From: Streptomyces sp. CB02923
Lineage (GTDB): Bacteria > Actinomycetota > Actinomycetes > Streptomycetales > Streptomycetaceae
NCBI RefSeq assembly: GCF_001905005.1
Contig: NZ_LWKZ01000027.1
Location: 657,892 to 721,891 of the forward strand
Length of the DNA stretch: 64,000 nt
Direction of reading: 5' to 3'
In this document: positions 54,051 through 63,531 of the stretch, piece after piece
Numbering within the stretch: the first letter of the stretch is position 1
Layout of the letters: every line of letters starts with the position of its first letter
The notes under the pieces: model-generated
What the model was told of the DNA's origin: nothing
The model's input: the letters and a program-made list of their open reading frames with translations, nothing else
Database searches by the model: none
Position numbers and translations under genes: made by a program

Positions 54051-54194
54051 GCCGTTTCGCTCCTTATGCGCAGAGGTACAGAGGCCGGTCTGCGGGCCGC
54101 CGAAAAGCGGAACCTCACATACCGGTATATCCAGCAGGACAACGGTTTCCCCCCTGATCATCCCGCAGTCCGGCAGGCGGCATAGCATTCCCCA

Positions 54195-55457
54195 ATGACC
54201 AGCACCGACGGCCTCCGCCTCCACCCCTTCCGCGGGCTGCGCTATGCCCCGGACCGCGTCAGCAGCCTCACGGCCGTCACCTCGCCGCCGTATGACGTCG
54301 TCGTACGGCCGGACGGAGTGCGCCACCTCGAAACAGCCGACCCGTACAACATCGTCCGGCTCATTCTCCCGCAAGCCCCCGACCCCGCGACCCGGCACCG
54401 CCAGGCCGCCGACACCCTGCACCGCTGGCGCGCGGAAGGCGTCCTGACCCCGGACGACCGGCCCGCCCTCTACGTGTACGAACAGAGCAAGGACGGGCTG
54501 CTGCAACGCGGCCTGATCGGCGCGCTCGAACTCGACGGCCCCGTCCTGCCGCACGAGGACGTGATCCCCGAGGTCGTCGAGGACCGCGCCGCCCTGATGC
54601 ACGCGGCCCACGCCAACTTCGAACCGCTGCTCCTCTCCTACGTCGGCCAGGGCGCCGGCAACGGCGCCACCGGCGTCATCGAACGGGCCGTCCTGACCAC
54701 ACCGCTGCTCGCCACCACCACCGAGGACGGCTTCGCCCACCGGCTGTGGGCCGTCACCGACCCCGCCGACCTGACCGCCGTCGACGAGGACCTGGCGCTG
54801 CGGCACGCCCTGATCGCCGACGGGCACCACCGCTGGGCCACCTACCAGCGGCTGCGCGAGGAACACCCCGGCGACGGCGCGGCGAATCCCTGGGCGACCG
54901 GCCTGGTGCTGCTCGTGGACTCGGCCCGCCACCCGCTCCAGGTACGGGCCATCCACCGCGTACTGCCGCATCTGCCGCTGGACGACGCGCTGTCCCGGCT
55001 GGGCGACGCCTTCCGCGTCCGGCCGGTGGACGGCCCGCTCGACACGGCGCTGGCGGCGCTGGACGAGACGACCGGCAGCGCCTTCCTGCTGGCGTCGGGA
55101 CCGGAGCGGTTCTGCCTGCTGGACCGCCCCGACCCGCAGCTGCTCGACGAGACGATCCGCCGGGACCGCCCCACGGTCTGGCGCGAGCTGGACGCCACCG
55201 TCCTGCACTCGTTCCTGCTGGACGAGGTGTGGCGGATCCGCGACCACCCGTCCGAGATCAGCTATCTGCACAGTGCCGGGGACGCCGTCGAGCAGGCGGC
55301 GAAACACGGCGGTACGGCCGTGCTGATGCGCCCGGTCCTTGAGCAAACCGTGCGCCAACTCGCACTGGCCGGGGTGACCATGCCGCGCAAGTCGACGTCC
55401 TTCGGCCCCAAACCGGCCACCGGTCTGGTGCTGCGCGTCCTGGACGACGAGGTCTGA
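54195..55457 (+). CDS. DUF1015-family protein
   Basis: The 420-residue soluble protein shows the family pattern: HPFRGLRYAPDRVSSLTAVTSPPYDVV at the N-terminus, PALYVYEQSKDG in the middle, IADGHHRWATYQ and RPTVWRELDATVLHSFLLDEVW. The function of DUF1015 is unresolved; some are linked to serine kinases of the SbnI/SerK type, which would be of interest beside a siderophore cluster. It is divergent from the NagD-like gene by 144 bp and ends before the iron box of des. Confidence 0.9.
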   Translation: MTSTDGLRLHPFRGLRYAPDRVSSLTAVTSPPYDVVVRPDGVRHLETADPYNIVRLILPQAPDPATRHRQAADTLHRWRAEGVLTPDDRPALYVYEQSKDGLLQRGLIGALELDGPVLPHEDVIPEVVEDRAALMHAAHANFEPLLLSYVGQGAGNGATGVIERAVLTTPLLATTTEDGFAHRLWAVTDPADLTAVDEDLALRHALIADGHHRWATYQRLREEHPGDGAANPWATGLVLLVDSARHPLQVRAIHRVLPHLPLDDALSRLGDAFRVRPVDGPLDTALAALDETTGSAFLLASGPERFCLLDRPDPQLLDETIRRDRPTVWRELDATVLHSFLLDEVWRIRDHPSEISYLHSAGDAVEQAAKHGGTAVLMRPVLEQTVRQLALAGVTMPRKSTSFGPKPATGLVLRVLDDEV

Positions 55458-55596
55458 TGCGGGCGGTGCGCACGCCCGGCACGGGGCGTACCGGAGCCTG
55501 ATTCCAGGCCGTGCAGCCTCCTTGATGTCCGATGACGGCCCGGCGCGGGTGACCCGCGCCGGTGCCTCGGCACCCCTTTCCCTCCCGCCACACAAG

Positions 55597-55615
55597 TTAG
55601 GTTAGGCTTACCTCA
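55597..55615 (+). promoter_or_regulatory. Iron box upstream of desA
   Basis: TTAGGTTAGGCTTACCTCA differs little from the iron-box consensus. It is 113 bp before the desA ATG and should overlap the des promoter, giving repression by the iron-bound DmdR1 regulator. Confidence 0.93.
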
Positions 55616-55727
55616 TCACGTAGCGGATGGAGCCGTTCCCCCCTGCGCCGACGGCCTTCTGCCCAGGCACAGGCGTTCCATGCGCATCCCCCCACGTGAG
55701 CAAGTCCGCATCAGGGAGGACACGTTC

Positions 55728-57329
55728 ATGAGTCTCCTCGCGCACTCCGCCGAGGACCCGTCGCCCGCCGCACGCACCGGGGCGCCGGACAGCCGGTCAC
55801 AGCTGTTCAACGACAGCACCACCGAGCACTACCGCCGCTCCGTCGCCGAAGGCGTCGACCGCATAGCCGACAAAATATCCGGAACCGAACGCCCCTTCAC
55901 CGGCGTCACGGTCGACGGCCTCTCCCCCACGGTGGCCGGCATCGACCTCGAACAACCACTGCACGACCCCGCCGCCGCCCTCGACGAGCTCGAAGAGGTC
56001 TACCTCCGCGACGCCGTCTACTTCCACCACCCGCGCTACCTCGCGCACCTCAACTGCCCGGTCGTCATCCCCGCCCTGGTGGGCGAGGCGGTGCTGTCCG
56101 CGGTCAACTCCTCGCTGGACACCTGGGACCAGAGCGCAGGCGGCACCCTCATCGAGCGCCGTCTGATCGACTGGACCGCCCGGCGCATCGGCCTCGGCGA
56201 GCGCGCCGACGGCATCTTCACCAGCGGCGGTACGCAGTCCAACCTCCAGGCCATGCTGCTGGCCCGCGACGAGGCGTGCCGTACGGCCCTCGCCCGCGAG
56301 AACAACCCGGACGAGAGCATTCCGGGCGAAGAACCCCAAGGCGTGGCAACTGCGGTACGCCGTACCGACATCCTGCCCCGGCTGCGCATCTTCGCCTCCC
56401 AGGTCGGCCACTTCAGCATCGAGAAGGCCGCCACCCTGCTCGGTCTCGGCGCGGAAGCCGTGATCGCGGTGCCGTGCGGCCCGGACAAGCGGATGCGGGC
56501 CGACGCGCTCGCCGCCGAGCTGGCACGCTGCGAGGCCGAGGGCCTGATCCCGATGGCGGTCGTGGCCACCGCGGGCACCACCGACTTCGGCAGCATCGAC
56601 CCGCTGCCCGACGTCGCCGACCTGTGCGCCCGGTACGGCGCCTGGATGCACGTGGACGCCGCGTACGGCTGCGGCCTGCTGGTCTCCCGCCGCCGCGCCC
56701 TCCTGGACGGCATCGAACGCGCCGACTCGGTGACCGTGGACTACCACAAGTCCTTCTTCCAGCCGGTCAGCTCCAGCGCCGTCCTGGTACGCGACCACGC
56801 CACCCTGCGGCACGTCACGTACCACGCCGACTACCTCAACCCGGCGCGGATGGCGGAGCGGCGTATCCCCAACCAGGTCGACAAATCGATCCAGACCACC
56901 CGACGTTTCGACGCGCTGAAACTGTGGCTGACCCTGCGCACCATGGGCGCCGACGGCATCGGCGAACTCTTCGACGAGGTCGTCGACCGCGCCGCCGACG
57001 CCTGGAAGATCCTCAACGACGACCCGCGCTTCGAGGTCGTGGTCGAGCCCCAGCTGAGCACCCTGGTCTTCCGCTACCTGCCGTACACCGACGACCGGGA
57101 CCCGGTGCTGAGCGACGAGGTCAACCTGCACGCCAGGGAAGCGCTGTTCGCCTCCGGAGACGCCATCGTCGCGGGCACCGTCGTCGACGGCCGGCACTTC
57201 CTCAAGTTCACCCTGCTCAACCCCGAGACCACGCTGGCCGACATCGCCACGGTCCTCGACCTGATCGCCGAGCACGCCGGCGCGTACCTCGCCGCGCGCC
57301 CCGAACCGGCCCTCAGCGCCGCGAGCTGA
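55728..57329 (+). CDS. desA: Lysine decarboxylase DesA
   Basis: The 533-residue PLP enzyme makes cadaverine from lysine, the first step to desferrioxamine. Group II decarboxylase motifs: FTSGGTQSNLQAMLLAR, VVATAGTTDFGSIDPL, WMHVDAAYGCGLLVSRR and the PLP-lysine site SVTVDYHKSFFQPV. It starts at the ATG at 55728 with GGGAGG eight bases upstream; the in-frame ATG at 55680 is before the ribosome site. It is the first gene of desABCD. Confidence 0.96.
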   Translation: MSLLAHSAEDPSPAARTGAPDSRSQLFNDSTTEHYRRSVAEGVDRIADKISGTERPFTGVTVDGLSPTVAGIDLEQPLHDPAAALDELEEVYLRDAVYFHHPRYLAHLNCPVVIPALVGEAVLSAVNSSLDTWDQSAGGTLIERRLIDWTARRIGLGERADGIFTSGGTQSNLQAMLLARDEACRTALARENNPDESIPGEEPQGVATAVRRTDILPRLRIFASQVGHFSIEKAATLLGLGAEAVIAVPCGPDKRMRADALAAELARCEAEGLIPMAVVATAGTTDFGSIDPLPDVADLCARYGAWMHVDAAYGCGLLVSRRRALLDGIERADSVTVDYHKSFFQPVSSSAVLVRDHATLRHVTYHADYLNPARMAERRIPNQVDKSIQTTRRFDALKLWLTLRTMGADGIGELFDEVVDRAADAWKILNDDPRFEVVVEPQLSTLVFRYLPYTDDRDPVLSDEVNLHAREALFASGDAIVAGTVVDGRHFLKFTLLNPETTLADIATVLDLIAEHAGAYLAARPEPALSAAS

Positions 57330-57414
57330 CCGTACCGCCGACCGGCCCCGCCGCCTCGTCCCCCACGAGCCGACACCCCGCGGCCGACCGACACCCCGCA
57401 AACGGAGACCCCAC

Positions 57415-58737
57415 GTGTCCGCCCCTCACGATTTCATCGCCATCGGCCTCGGGCCCTTCAACCTCGGCCTCGCCTGCCTGACCGAGCCCATCGACGAGCT
57501 CGACGGACTGTTCCTGGACAACAAGCCGTCCTTCGACTGGCACCCGGGCATGATGCTGGAGACCAGCACCCTCCAGGTGCCGTTCATGGCCGACCTGGTC
57601 ACCCTCGCCGACCCGACCTCGCCCTTCTCCTTCCTGAACTACCTGAAGGAATCGGGACGGATGTACTCCTTCTACATCCGCGAGAGCTTCTACCCGCTGC
57701 GCGCCGAGTACAACGACTACTGCCGCTGGGCCGCCGCCAAGCTGGACAGCGTCCGCTTCGGCCACCAGGTCACCACCGTCGAGTACGACGAGACCGAACA
57801 GGTCTACGTCGTCCACGCCGACCACCTGCCCACCGGCGGGAAGAAGACCTACCGCGCCCGCAAACTCGTCCTCGGCACCGGCACCCCGCCGCACATCCCC
57901 GAAGCCTGCCAGGGCCTCGGCGGCGACTTCGCGCACAACGCCGACTACCTGGAGAACAAGGCCGCCCTCCAGGCCAAGGAATCCATCACCGTCGTCGGCA
58001 GCGGCCAGAGCGCGGCGGAGATCTACCTCGACCTCCTCCAGGACATCGACAGCCACGGCTACCACCTGACCTGGGCCACCCGCTCCGCGCGCTTCTTCCC
58101 CCTCGAATACACCAAGCTCACGCTGGAGATGACCTCTCCGGAGTACGTGGACTACTTCCACGCCCTGCCGCCGGCCACCCGCGACCGGCTCAACGCCCAG
58201 CACAAGAACCTCTACAAGGGCATCGACTCCGAGCTGATCAACGAGATCTTCGACCTGCTCTACCAGAAGAACCTGCACGGCCCCTGCCCGACCCGGCTGC
58301 TGACCAACACCGCGCTCAGCGAAGCCGGTTACGACGCGACCTCCGGCACGTACACCCTGGGCCTGCGCCAGGAGGAACAGGGCCAGGACTTCACCCTCGC
58401 CACCCAGGGCCTGGTGCTGGCCACCGGATACCGGTACCGGACCCCGGAGTTCCTCGCCCCCGTCACCGACCGCATCGCCTGGGACGACGCCGGCCGCTAC
58501 GCGGTGGCCCGCAACTACAGCGTCGACACCGCGGGCCACGACATCTTCGTGCAGAACGCCGAGCTGCACACCCACGGCTTCGTCACCCCCGACCTGGGCA
58601 TGGCCGCGTACCGCAACTCCTGCATCATCCGCGAGCTGCTCGGCCGCGAGTACTACCCGGTCGAGAAGTCCATCGCCTTCCAGGAGTTCGCCGCCCCGGC
58701 CGGCCCGCACCACCCCGTGGAGGTCTCGCCCGTATGA
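57415..58737 (+). CDS. desB: Cadaverine N-monooxygenase DesB
   Basis: The 440-residue flavoprotein hydroxylates cadaverine. The FAD site is IGLGPFNLGLACLTEP, the NADPH site VVGSGQSAAEIYLDLL and the C-terminal motif VLATGYRYRTP. Substrate-side motifs include SFDWHPGMMLETSTLQVPFMADLV. It begins with a GTG at 57415 behind CGGAG. The stop overlaps desC (ATGA). Confidence 0.96.
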   Translation: MSAPHDFIAIGLGPFNLGLACLTEPIDELDGLFLDNKPSFDWHPGMMLETSTLQVPFMADLVTLADPTSPFSFLNYLKESGRMYSFYIRESFYPLRAEYNDYCRWAAAKLDSVRFGHQVTTVEYDETEQVYVVHADHLPTGGKKTYRARKLVLGTGTPPHIPEACQGLGGDFAHNADYLENKAALQAKESITVVGSGQSAAEIYLDLLQDIDSHGYHLTWATRSARFFPLEYTKLTLEMTSPEYVDYFHALPPATRDRLNAQHKNLYKGIDSELINEIFDLLYQKNLHGPCPTRLLTNTALSEAGYDATSGTYTLGLRQEEQGQDFTLATQGLVLATGYRYRTPEFLAPVTDRIAWDDAGRYAVARNYSVDTAGHDIFVQNAELHTHGFVTPDLGMAAYRNSCIIRELLGREYYPVEKSIAFQEFAAPAGPHHPVEVSPV

Positions 58738-59306
58738 CCGCGCCCGTCTTCACCCGCACCCACGCCTCGCTCGGCGAGTTCGCCCTGCGCCCGGTCGACC
58801 CGGCCGGCGACGCGGAGCTGCTGCACGGCTGGGTCACCCACCCCAAAGCCGTGTACTGGATGATGCAGGACGCCGACCTGGCGGCCGTCGAGAAGGAGTT
58901 CGCGCGCATCGGCGCCGACCCGTACCACGACGCCTTCATCGGCCTGCACAACGGCGTCCCCGCCTTCCTGATGGAGCGCTACGACCCGGCGCACCGGGAG
59001 GTGACCGAGGTCCACGAGGCCGCGCCCGGCGACGTCGGCATGCACTTCCTGACCGCGCCGACCGACGCGCCGGTGCACGGCTTCACCCTCGCCGTGATCA
59101 CCACCGTCATGGACGCGCTGTTCGCCGAGCCCGGCAACCGGCGCGTCGTCGTCGAACCGGCCACCGGCAACACCGCGGTACACGCCCTCAACAAGGCCGT
59201 CGGCTTCGAGATCGAACGCACGGTCACCCTGCCCAAGGGCGAGGCGTACCTGAGCACCTGCACCCGCGACCAGTTCCTGGCCGCCCGAGGAGAAAACCCA
59301 TGCTGA
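58734..59306 (+). CDS. desC: N-hydroxycadaverine acyltransferase DesC
   Basis: The 190-residue GNAT/IucB-like enzyme adds succinyl or acetyl groups to N-hydroxycadaverine. Motifs: FALRPVDPAGDAELLHGWVTHPKAVYWMM, PGDVGMHFLTAP and the acyl-CoA loop EPGNRRVVVEPATGNTAVHALNKAVGFE. It overlaps desB by 4 bp and desD by 7 bp. Confidence 0.95.
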   Translation: MTAPVFTRTHASLGEFALRPVDPAGDAELLHGWVTHPKAVYWMMQDADLAAVEKEFARIGADPYHDAFIGLHNGVPAFLMERYDPAHREVTEVHEAAPGDVGMHFLTAPTDAPVHGFTLAVITTVMDALFAEPGNRRVVVEPATGNTAVHALNKAVGFEIERTVTLPKGEAYLSTCTRDQFLAARGENPC

Positions 59307-61123
59307 ACCCCACCGCGGACACCACCGAGGCCGCGACGCGCGACGCCGTCCGCCACCTCACCCCCGAGCTGTGGGCGCGCGCCAACCGCCTCCTCGTCCG
59401 CAAGGCCCTCGCCGAGTTCGCCCACGAGCGCCTGCTGACACCGCAGCGGCTGCCGCAGGACGGCCACTACGTCGTCCGCAGCGACGACGACCGCGTCGAG
59501 TACCGCTTCACCGCCCGCCGGATGGGCCTGGACCACTGGCACATCGACGCCGACGACATCACCCGCCGCCGCGACGGCGCCGAGGCCCCCCTGGACGCCC
59601 TCGACTTCTTCATCGAGCTGCGCCGCACCCTCGCCCTCAGCGACGACATCCTCCCGGTCTACCTGGAGGAGATCAGCTCCACCCTCTCCGGCACGGCGTA
59701 CAAGCTGGCCGCCGGGCCCGCGTCCGCCGCCGAACTGGCGAAGGGCGACTTCCAGGCCATCGAGACGGGCATGTCCGAGGGCCACCCCTGCTTCGTCGCG
59801 AACAACGGCCGCCTCGGCTTCGGCGTGCACGAGTACCACGCGTACGCCCCCGAGGCCGCCGGCCCCGTCCACCTCGTCTGGCTCGCCGCGCGCCGCGACC
59901 GCTCCACCTTCACCGCGGGCGAGGACCTGGACTACGACCGGCTGGTCCGCGACGAGCTGGGCGCCGCCACCCTGGACCGGTTCGCCGCCACCCTGGGCGA
60001 CCTCGGCCTGGACCTGGCCGACTACCACCTCATCCCCGCCCACCCGTGGCAGTGGTGGAACAAGCTCTCCGTCACCTTCGCCGCCGAGGTCGCCCAGCAG
60101 CACCTGATCTGCCTCGGCCCCGGCGACGACGCGTACCTGGCGCAGCAGTCCATCCGCACGTTCTTCAACACCAGCGACCCGTCCAAGCACTATGTCAAGA
60201 CGGCCCTGTCGGTCCTCAACATGGGCTTCATGCGCGGCCTGTCCGCCGCCTACATGGAGGCCACCCCGGCCATCAACGACTGGCTGGCGAACCTGATCGC
60301 GAGCGACGAGACCTTCCGGGCCGCCCGCTTCTCGATCATCCGCGAGCGCGCCGCCGTCGGCTACCACCACCGCCAGTACGAGGCCGCCACCGCCAAGGGC
60401 TCCCCGTACCTGAAGATGCTCGCCGCCCTGTGGCGCGAGAGCCCGGTGCCCACCCTCGAACCCGGCCAGCGGGTGGCCACCATGGCCTCCCTGCTGCACA
60501 CCGACCCGGAGGGCGGCTCACTGGCAGCCGCCCTGATCGAGGAGTCCGGGCTGGAGCCCGCGGACTGGCTGCGCCGGTACGCGGACGCCTACCTCACGCC
60601 CGTCCTGCACGCGTTCTACGCCTACGACCTGGTCTTCATGCCGCACGGCGAGAACGTCATCCTGGTCATCGAGGACGGCACCGTACAGCGCGCGATCTTC
60701 AAGGACATCGCCGAGGAGATCGCGGTGATGGACCCGGACGCGGTGCTGCCGCCGGCCGTCGAGCGGATCCGCGCCGACGTCCCCGAGGACAAGAAGCTCC
60801 TCTCCCTCTTCACGGACGTCTTCGACTGCTTCTTCCGCTTCCTCAGCGGCATCCTCGTCACGAACGACGTGCTGGACGAGGACACCTTCTGGCGCACCGT
60901 CGCCGACTGCGTCACCGCCTACCTGGAGGCCAATCCGCAGCTCGCCGACAAGTTCCGGCAGTACGACATGTTCGCGGACGAGTTCGCGCTGTCCTGCCTC
61001 AACCGCCTCCAGCTGCGCAACAACGAGCAGATGGTGGACCTCCAGGACCCGGCGGGCGCCCTCCAGCTGATCGGCACGCTGGAGAACCCGATCGCCCGTT
61101 TCGCCCCGGCCGCCGGGGAGTGA
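59300..61123 (+). CDS. desD: Desferrioxamine synthetase DesD (NIS synthetase)
   Basis: The 607-residue IucA/IucC-type enzyme joins and cyclises hydroxamate units with ATP. Motifs: EEISSTLSGTAYKLAAG, the conserved HPWQWWNK, RTFFNTSDPSKHYVKTALSVLNMGFMRGLS, RERAAVGYHHRQ, LVFMPHGENVILVIEDG and CFFRFLSGIL. Its ATG is preceded by AGGAG inside desC. A strong hairpin at 61138-61179 ends the operon. Confidence 0.97.
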   Translation: MLNPTADTTEAATRDAVRHLTPELWARANRLLVRKALAEFAHERLLTPQRLPQDGHYVVRSDDDRVEYRFTARRMGLDHWHIDADDITRRRDGAEAPLDALDFFIELRRTLALSDDILPVYLEEISSTLSGTAYKLAAGPASAAELAKGDFQAIETGMSEGHPCFVANNGRLGFGVHEYHAYAPEAAGPVHLVWLAARRDRSTFTAGEDLDYDRLVRDELGAATLDRFAATLGDLGLDLADYHLIPAHPWQWWNKLSVTFAAEVAQQHLICLGPGDDAYLAQQSIRTFFNTSDPSKHYVKTALSVLNMGFMRGLSAAYMEATPAINDWLANLIASDETFRAARFSIIRERAAVGYHHRQYEAATAKGSPYLKMLAALWRESPVPTLEPGQRVATMASLLHTDPEGGSLAAALIEESGLEPADWLRRYADAYLTPVLHAFYAYDLVFMPHGENVILVIEDGTVQRAIFKDIAEEIAVMDPDAVLPPAVERIRADVPEDKKLLSLFTDVFDCFFRFLSGILVTNDVLDEDTFWRTVADCVTAYLEANPQLADKFRQYDMFADEFALSCLNRLQLRNNEQMVDLQDPAGALQLIGTLENPIARFAPAAGE

Positions 61124-61137
61124 GACGCGCGTACACA

Positions 61138-61179
61138 TGAGTGAAGGGCGGGACCCGGCTGGGTCCCGCCCTTCACTCA
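61138..61179. terminator. Bidirectional terminator after desD
   Basis: A perfect 19-bp stem (TGAGTGAAGGGCGGGACCC, loop GGCT) lies 14 nt after the desD stop, followed by short TCACTCAT repeats. It also serves the converging gene at 61219. Confidence 0.88.
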
Positions 61180-61218
61180 TTCACTCATTCACCGTCATGC
61201 GGCCGGGCCGCCATGGCC

Positions 61219-63405
61219 TCAGCCCTGCTCGGGACGCTCCTCACGGGGCGCGTCCGCGGGGGCGGCGCCTTCGGTGGCCGCCGCTTCGGGGGCGTCGGGG
61301 GCTTCGGAGGCTTCGGAGCCGTCCCGCTGCGCGGGGGCGGCGGTCTCGGTCACGTCACCGGCCTCGCCCGCGGACTCGGTCTCGTCCTCGTCCTCCAGTG
61401 CGTCGGTGAACTCCACGCCGTCCAGCTCGGCCAGCCGGTCCGAGGCGTTCGTGGTGCCGCCCTGGTCGGCTTCCAGCGCCTTGGCGAACCACTCGCGTGC
61501 CTCGTCCTCGCGGCCGACCTCCAGGAGCGCGTCGGCGTACGCGTAGCGCAGGCGGGCGGTCCACGGCTGTACGGAGTTCGACGCCAGCTCGGGGCTCTGC
61601 AGCGTCACGACGGCCGCGTCGGCCTGGCCCATGTCACGCCGGGCACCGGCCGCGACCAGCCGCATCTCGACCTGGCCCGCCCGGTCCAGCTTCTGCACCT
61701 CGGGCTCACCGGCCATCGCCAGGGCCTTCTCGGGCCGGCTCAGGCCGCGCTCGCAGTCGGCCATCACGGGCCACAGCTCCACGCTGCCGGTCATCCGCCG
61801 TGCCGCACGGAACTCCGCCAGCGCCTCGCCGTACTTCCCGACGGCGTACGCGGCGAAGCCGGCTGCCTCGCGAACGGCGGGGACACGCGACGCGAGCCGC
61901 AGCGCCACACGGGAGAACCCGTACGCCTGCTCCGGGTCCTCGTCGAGCAGCTTGGCCACCATGACCAGGTTCCTGGCGACGTCGTCGGCGAGGGTCTTCG
62001 GCAGGCTCAGCAGCTCCTGCCGTACGTCCTTGTCGATCTCCTCGCCCGTGACGTCGTCCGGGATCGGCAGCCGCTTGATCGGCTCCCGGTCGCGCCGGTC
62101 GTCACGGCGGTCGTCACGGCGGTCGTCGTGCCGGAACCCACCGCGGTCACCGCGGTCGTCACGGCCACGCCCGGCGCCGTACGGACGCCGCCCGCCCCGG
62201 TCGTCGTCCCTGCGGAAGCCGCCACGGTCGCCACCGCGATCGTCACGGCGGTCATCACGGCGGAAGCCGCCGCGGTCGTCGTCGCGGCGCGGGCCACGGT
62301 CGTCACGGCGGAAGCCACCGCCACGGTCGTCACGGCCGCCGCCGTAGCCGCCACCGGAGGGGCGACCGCCACGGTCATCGTCCCGACGGGGACCACGATC
62401 GTCACGGCGGAAACCACCGCGGTCATCGTCACGGCGCGGACCGCGATCGTCACGGCGGAAACCACCGCGGTCGTCATCACGGCGCGGGCCACGGTCATCG
62501 CGACGGAAGCTGCCACCACGGTCGTCACGGCCGCCGCCGTAGCCGCCACCGGAGGGACGACCGCCACGGTCATCATCACGGCGCGGGCCACGGTCGTCAC
62601 GGCGGAAGCTGCCACCGCGGTCGTCGTCCCGACGGGGACCACGGTCGTCCCTGCGGAAGCCGCCACGGTCATCGTCACGGCGGAAGCCGCCGCCACGGTC
62701 GTCCCGGCGCGGGCCGCCGCCGTAGCCACCACCGGAGGGGCGACCGCCACGGTCATCGTCACGACGGGGACCGCGATCGTCACGGCGGAAACCGCCACGG
62801 TCGTCGTCGCGGCGGAAGCCGCCGCCACGGTCGTCCCGGCGCGGGCCGCCGCCGTAGCCACCACCGGAGGGGCGACCGCCACGGTCATCGTCCCGACGCG
62901 GACCACGGTCGTCCCTGCGGAAGCTGCCGCCGCGGTCGTCGTCGCGGCGCGGGCCACGGTCGTCACGGCGGAAGCCACCGCCACGGTCGTCACGGCCGCC
63001 GCCGAAGCCGCCACCGGAGGGGCGACCGCCACGGTCATCGTCACGGCGCGGACCGCGCGGACGGTCGTCGCGGCGGGGGCCGCGGTCGTCGTCACGGCGG
63101 GGGCCGCGGGGCCCACGGTCGTCACGTGAATAGCCGGGACGGTCGTCACGGCGCGGGCCGCCGCCGTAGCCACCACCGGAGGGACGGCCACCACGGTCGT
63201 CATCACGGCGCGGGCCACGGTCATCGCGACGGAAACCACCGCCACGGTCGTCGCGGCGTCCGCCGCCGAAGCCGCCGCCAGTGGGCCGGCCGCCCCGGTC
63301 GTCCCGACGCGGGGCGCGGTCGTCACGCCGGAAACCGCCGCGGTCACCGTCCTCGCGCCGCTGCGGCCGGCGCTCCGAGCGATCGTCGGAAGAGTTGGGG
63401 GACAT
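61219..63405 (-). CDS. Low-complexity Arg/Asp/Gly-repeat protein with TPR-like C-terminal domain
   Basis: The 728-residue protein starts at the ATG at 63405 with AGGAG eight bases upstream. Residues 1-440 consist of repeats of RRDDDRGG, FRRDDRGP and GGRPSGGGYGGG (the last motif seven times). Residues 445-660 are helical, TPR-like: VRQELLSLPKTLADDVARNLV, LDEDPEQAYGFSRVAL, KYGEALAEFRAARRM, and PWTARLRYAYADALLEVGREDEAREWFAKALE. The tail is acidic. The N-terminal half resembles RGG-rich RNA-binding, condensate-forming regions. The gene is directly downstream of the rRNA operon terminator. Its role is unknown. Confidence 0.9.
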   Translation of the reverse strand: MSPNSSDDRSERRPQRREDGDRGGFRRDDRAPRRDDRGGRPTGGGFGGGRRDDRGGGFRRDDRGPRRDDDRGGRPSGGGYGGGPRRDDRPGYSRDDRGPRGPRRDDDRGPRRDDRPRGPRRDDDRGGRPSGGGFGGGRDDRGGGFRRDDRGPRRDDDRGGSFRRDDRGPRRDDDRGGRPSGGGYGGGPRRDDRGGGFRRDDDRGGFRRDDRGPRRDDDRGGRPSGGGYGGGPRRDDRGGGFRRDDDRGGFRRDDRGPRRDDDRGGSFRRDDRGPRRDDDRGGRPSGGGYGGGRDDRGGSFRRDDRGPRRDDDRGGFRRDDRGPRRDDDRGGFRRDDRGPRRDDDRGGRPSGGGYGGGRDDRGGGFRRDDRGPRRDDDRGGFRRDDRRDDRGGDRGGFRRDDDRGGRRPYGAGRGRDDRGDRGGFRHDDRRDDRRDDRRDREPIKRLPIPDDVTGEEIDKDVRQELLSLPKTLADDVARNLVMVAKLLDEDPEQAYGFSRVALRLASRVPAVREAAGFAAYAVGKYGEALAEFRAARRMTGSVELWPVMADCERGLSRPEKALAMAGEPEVQKLDRAGQVEMRLVAAGARRDMGQADAAVVTLQSPELASNSVQPWTARLRYAYADALLEVGREDEAREWFAKALEADQGGTTNASDRLAELDGVEFTDALEDEDETESAGEAGDVTETAAPAQRDGSEASEAPDAPEAAATEGAAPADAPREERPEQG
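62100..63390 (-). repeat. Coding repeat array (RRDD/RGG units)
   Basis: The disordered half of the 61219-63405 protein is encoded by near-identical units of about 45-130 bp that share CGGTCGTC- and CGCCACGG-like words. The opposite strand reads through as a Val/Thr/Ala-rich open frame, which is a by-product of the codon pattern. Confidence 0.85.
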
Positions 63406-63475
63406 CGGCGTGACTCCTGTCTTCGGTACTGCAAACATTCTCGCGCACCGACCACTTCGGCGCGCTTCGACAAAC

Positions 63476-63522
63476 AAAAAAGGACCCTCAGCCCCAGCGT
63501 GAACGCTGGGACCAAGGGTCCT
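63476..63522 (-). terminator. Rho-independent terminator of the rRNA operon
   Basis: The outer stem AGGACCCT/AGGGTCCT and the inner stem CCCAGCGT/ACGCTGGG are followed on the minus strand by TTTTTT (63476-63481). It begins 10 nt after the 5S rRNA. Confidence 0.9.
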
Positions 63523-63531
63523 CCAAAGATT

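Noticed and set aside
61141..63129. Long plus-strand frame rich in Val, Thr and Ala opposite the repeat protein
   Set aside because: It is the antisense reading of the repeated CGG/GTC codons. It shows only low-complexity repeats, while the minus-strand frame has a ribosome site, a TPR-like domain and a terminator.
62100..63390. CRISPR-like repeated structure
   Set aside because: The units are in-frame coding repeats of variable length without unique spacers, and no cas gene is near.
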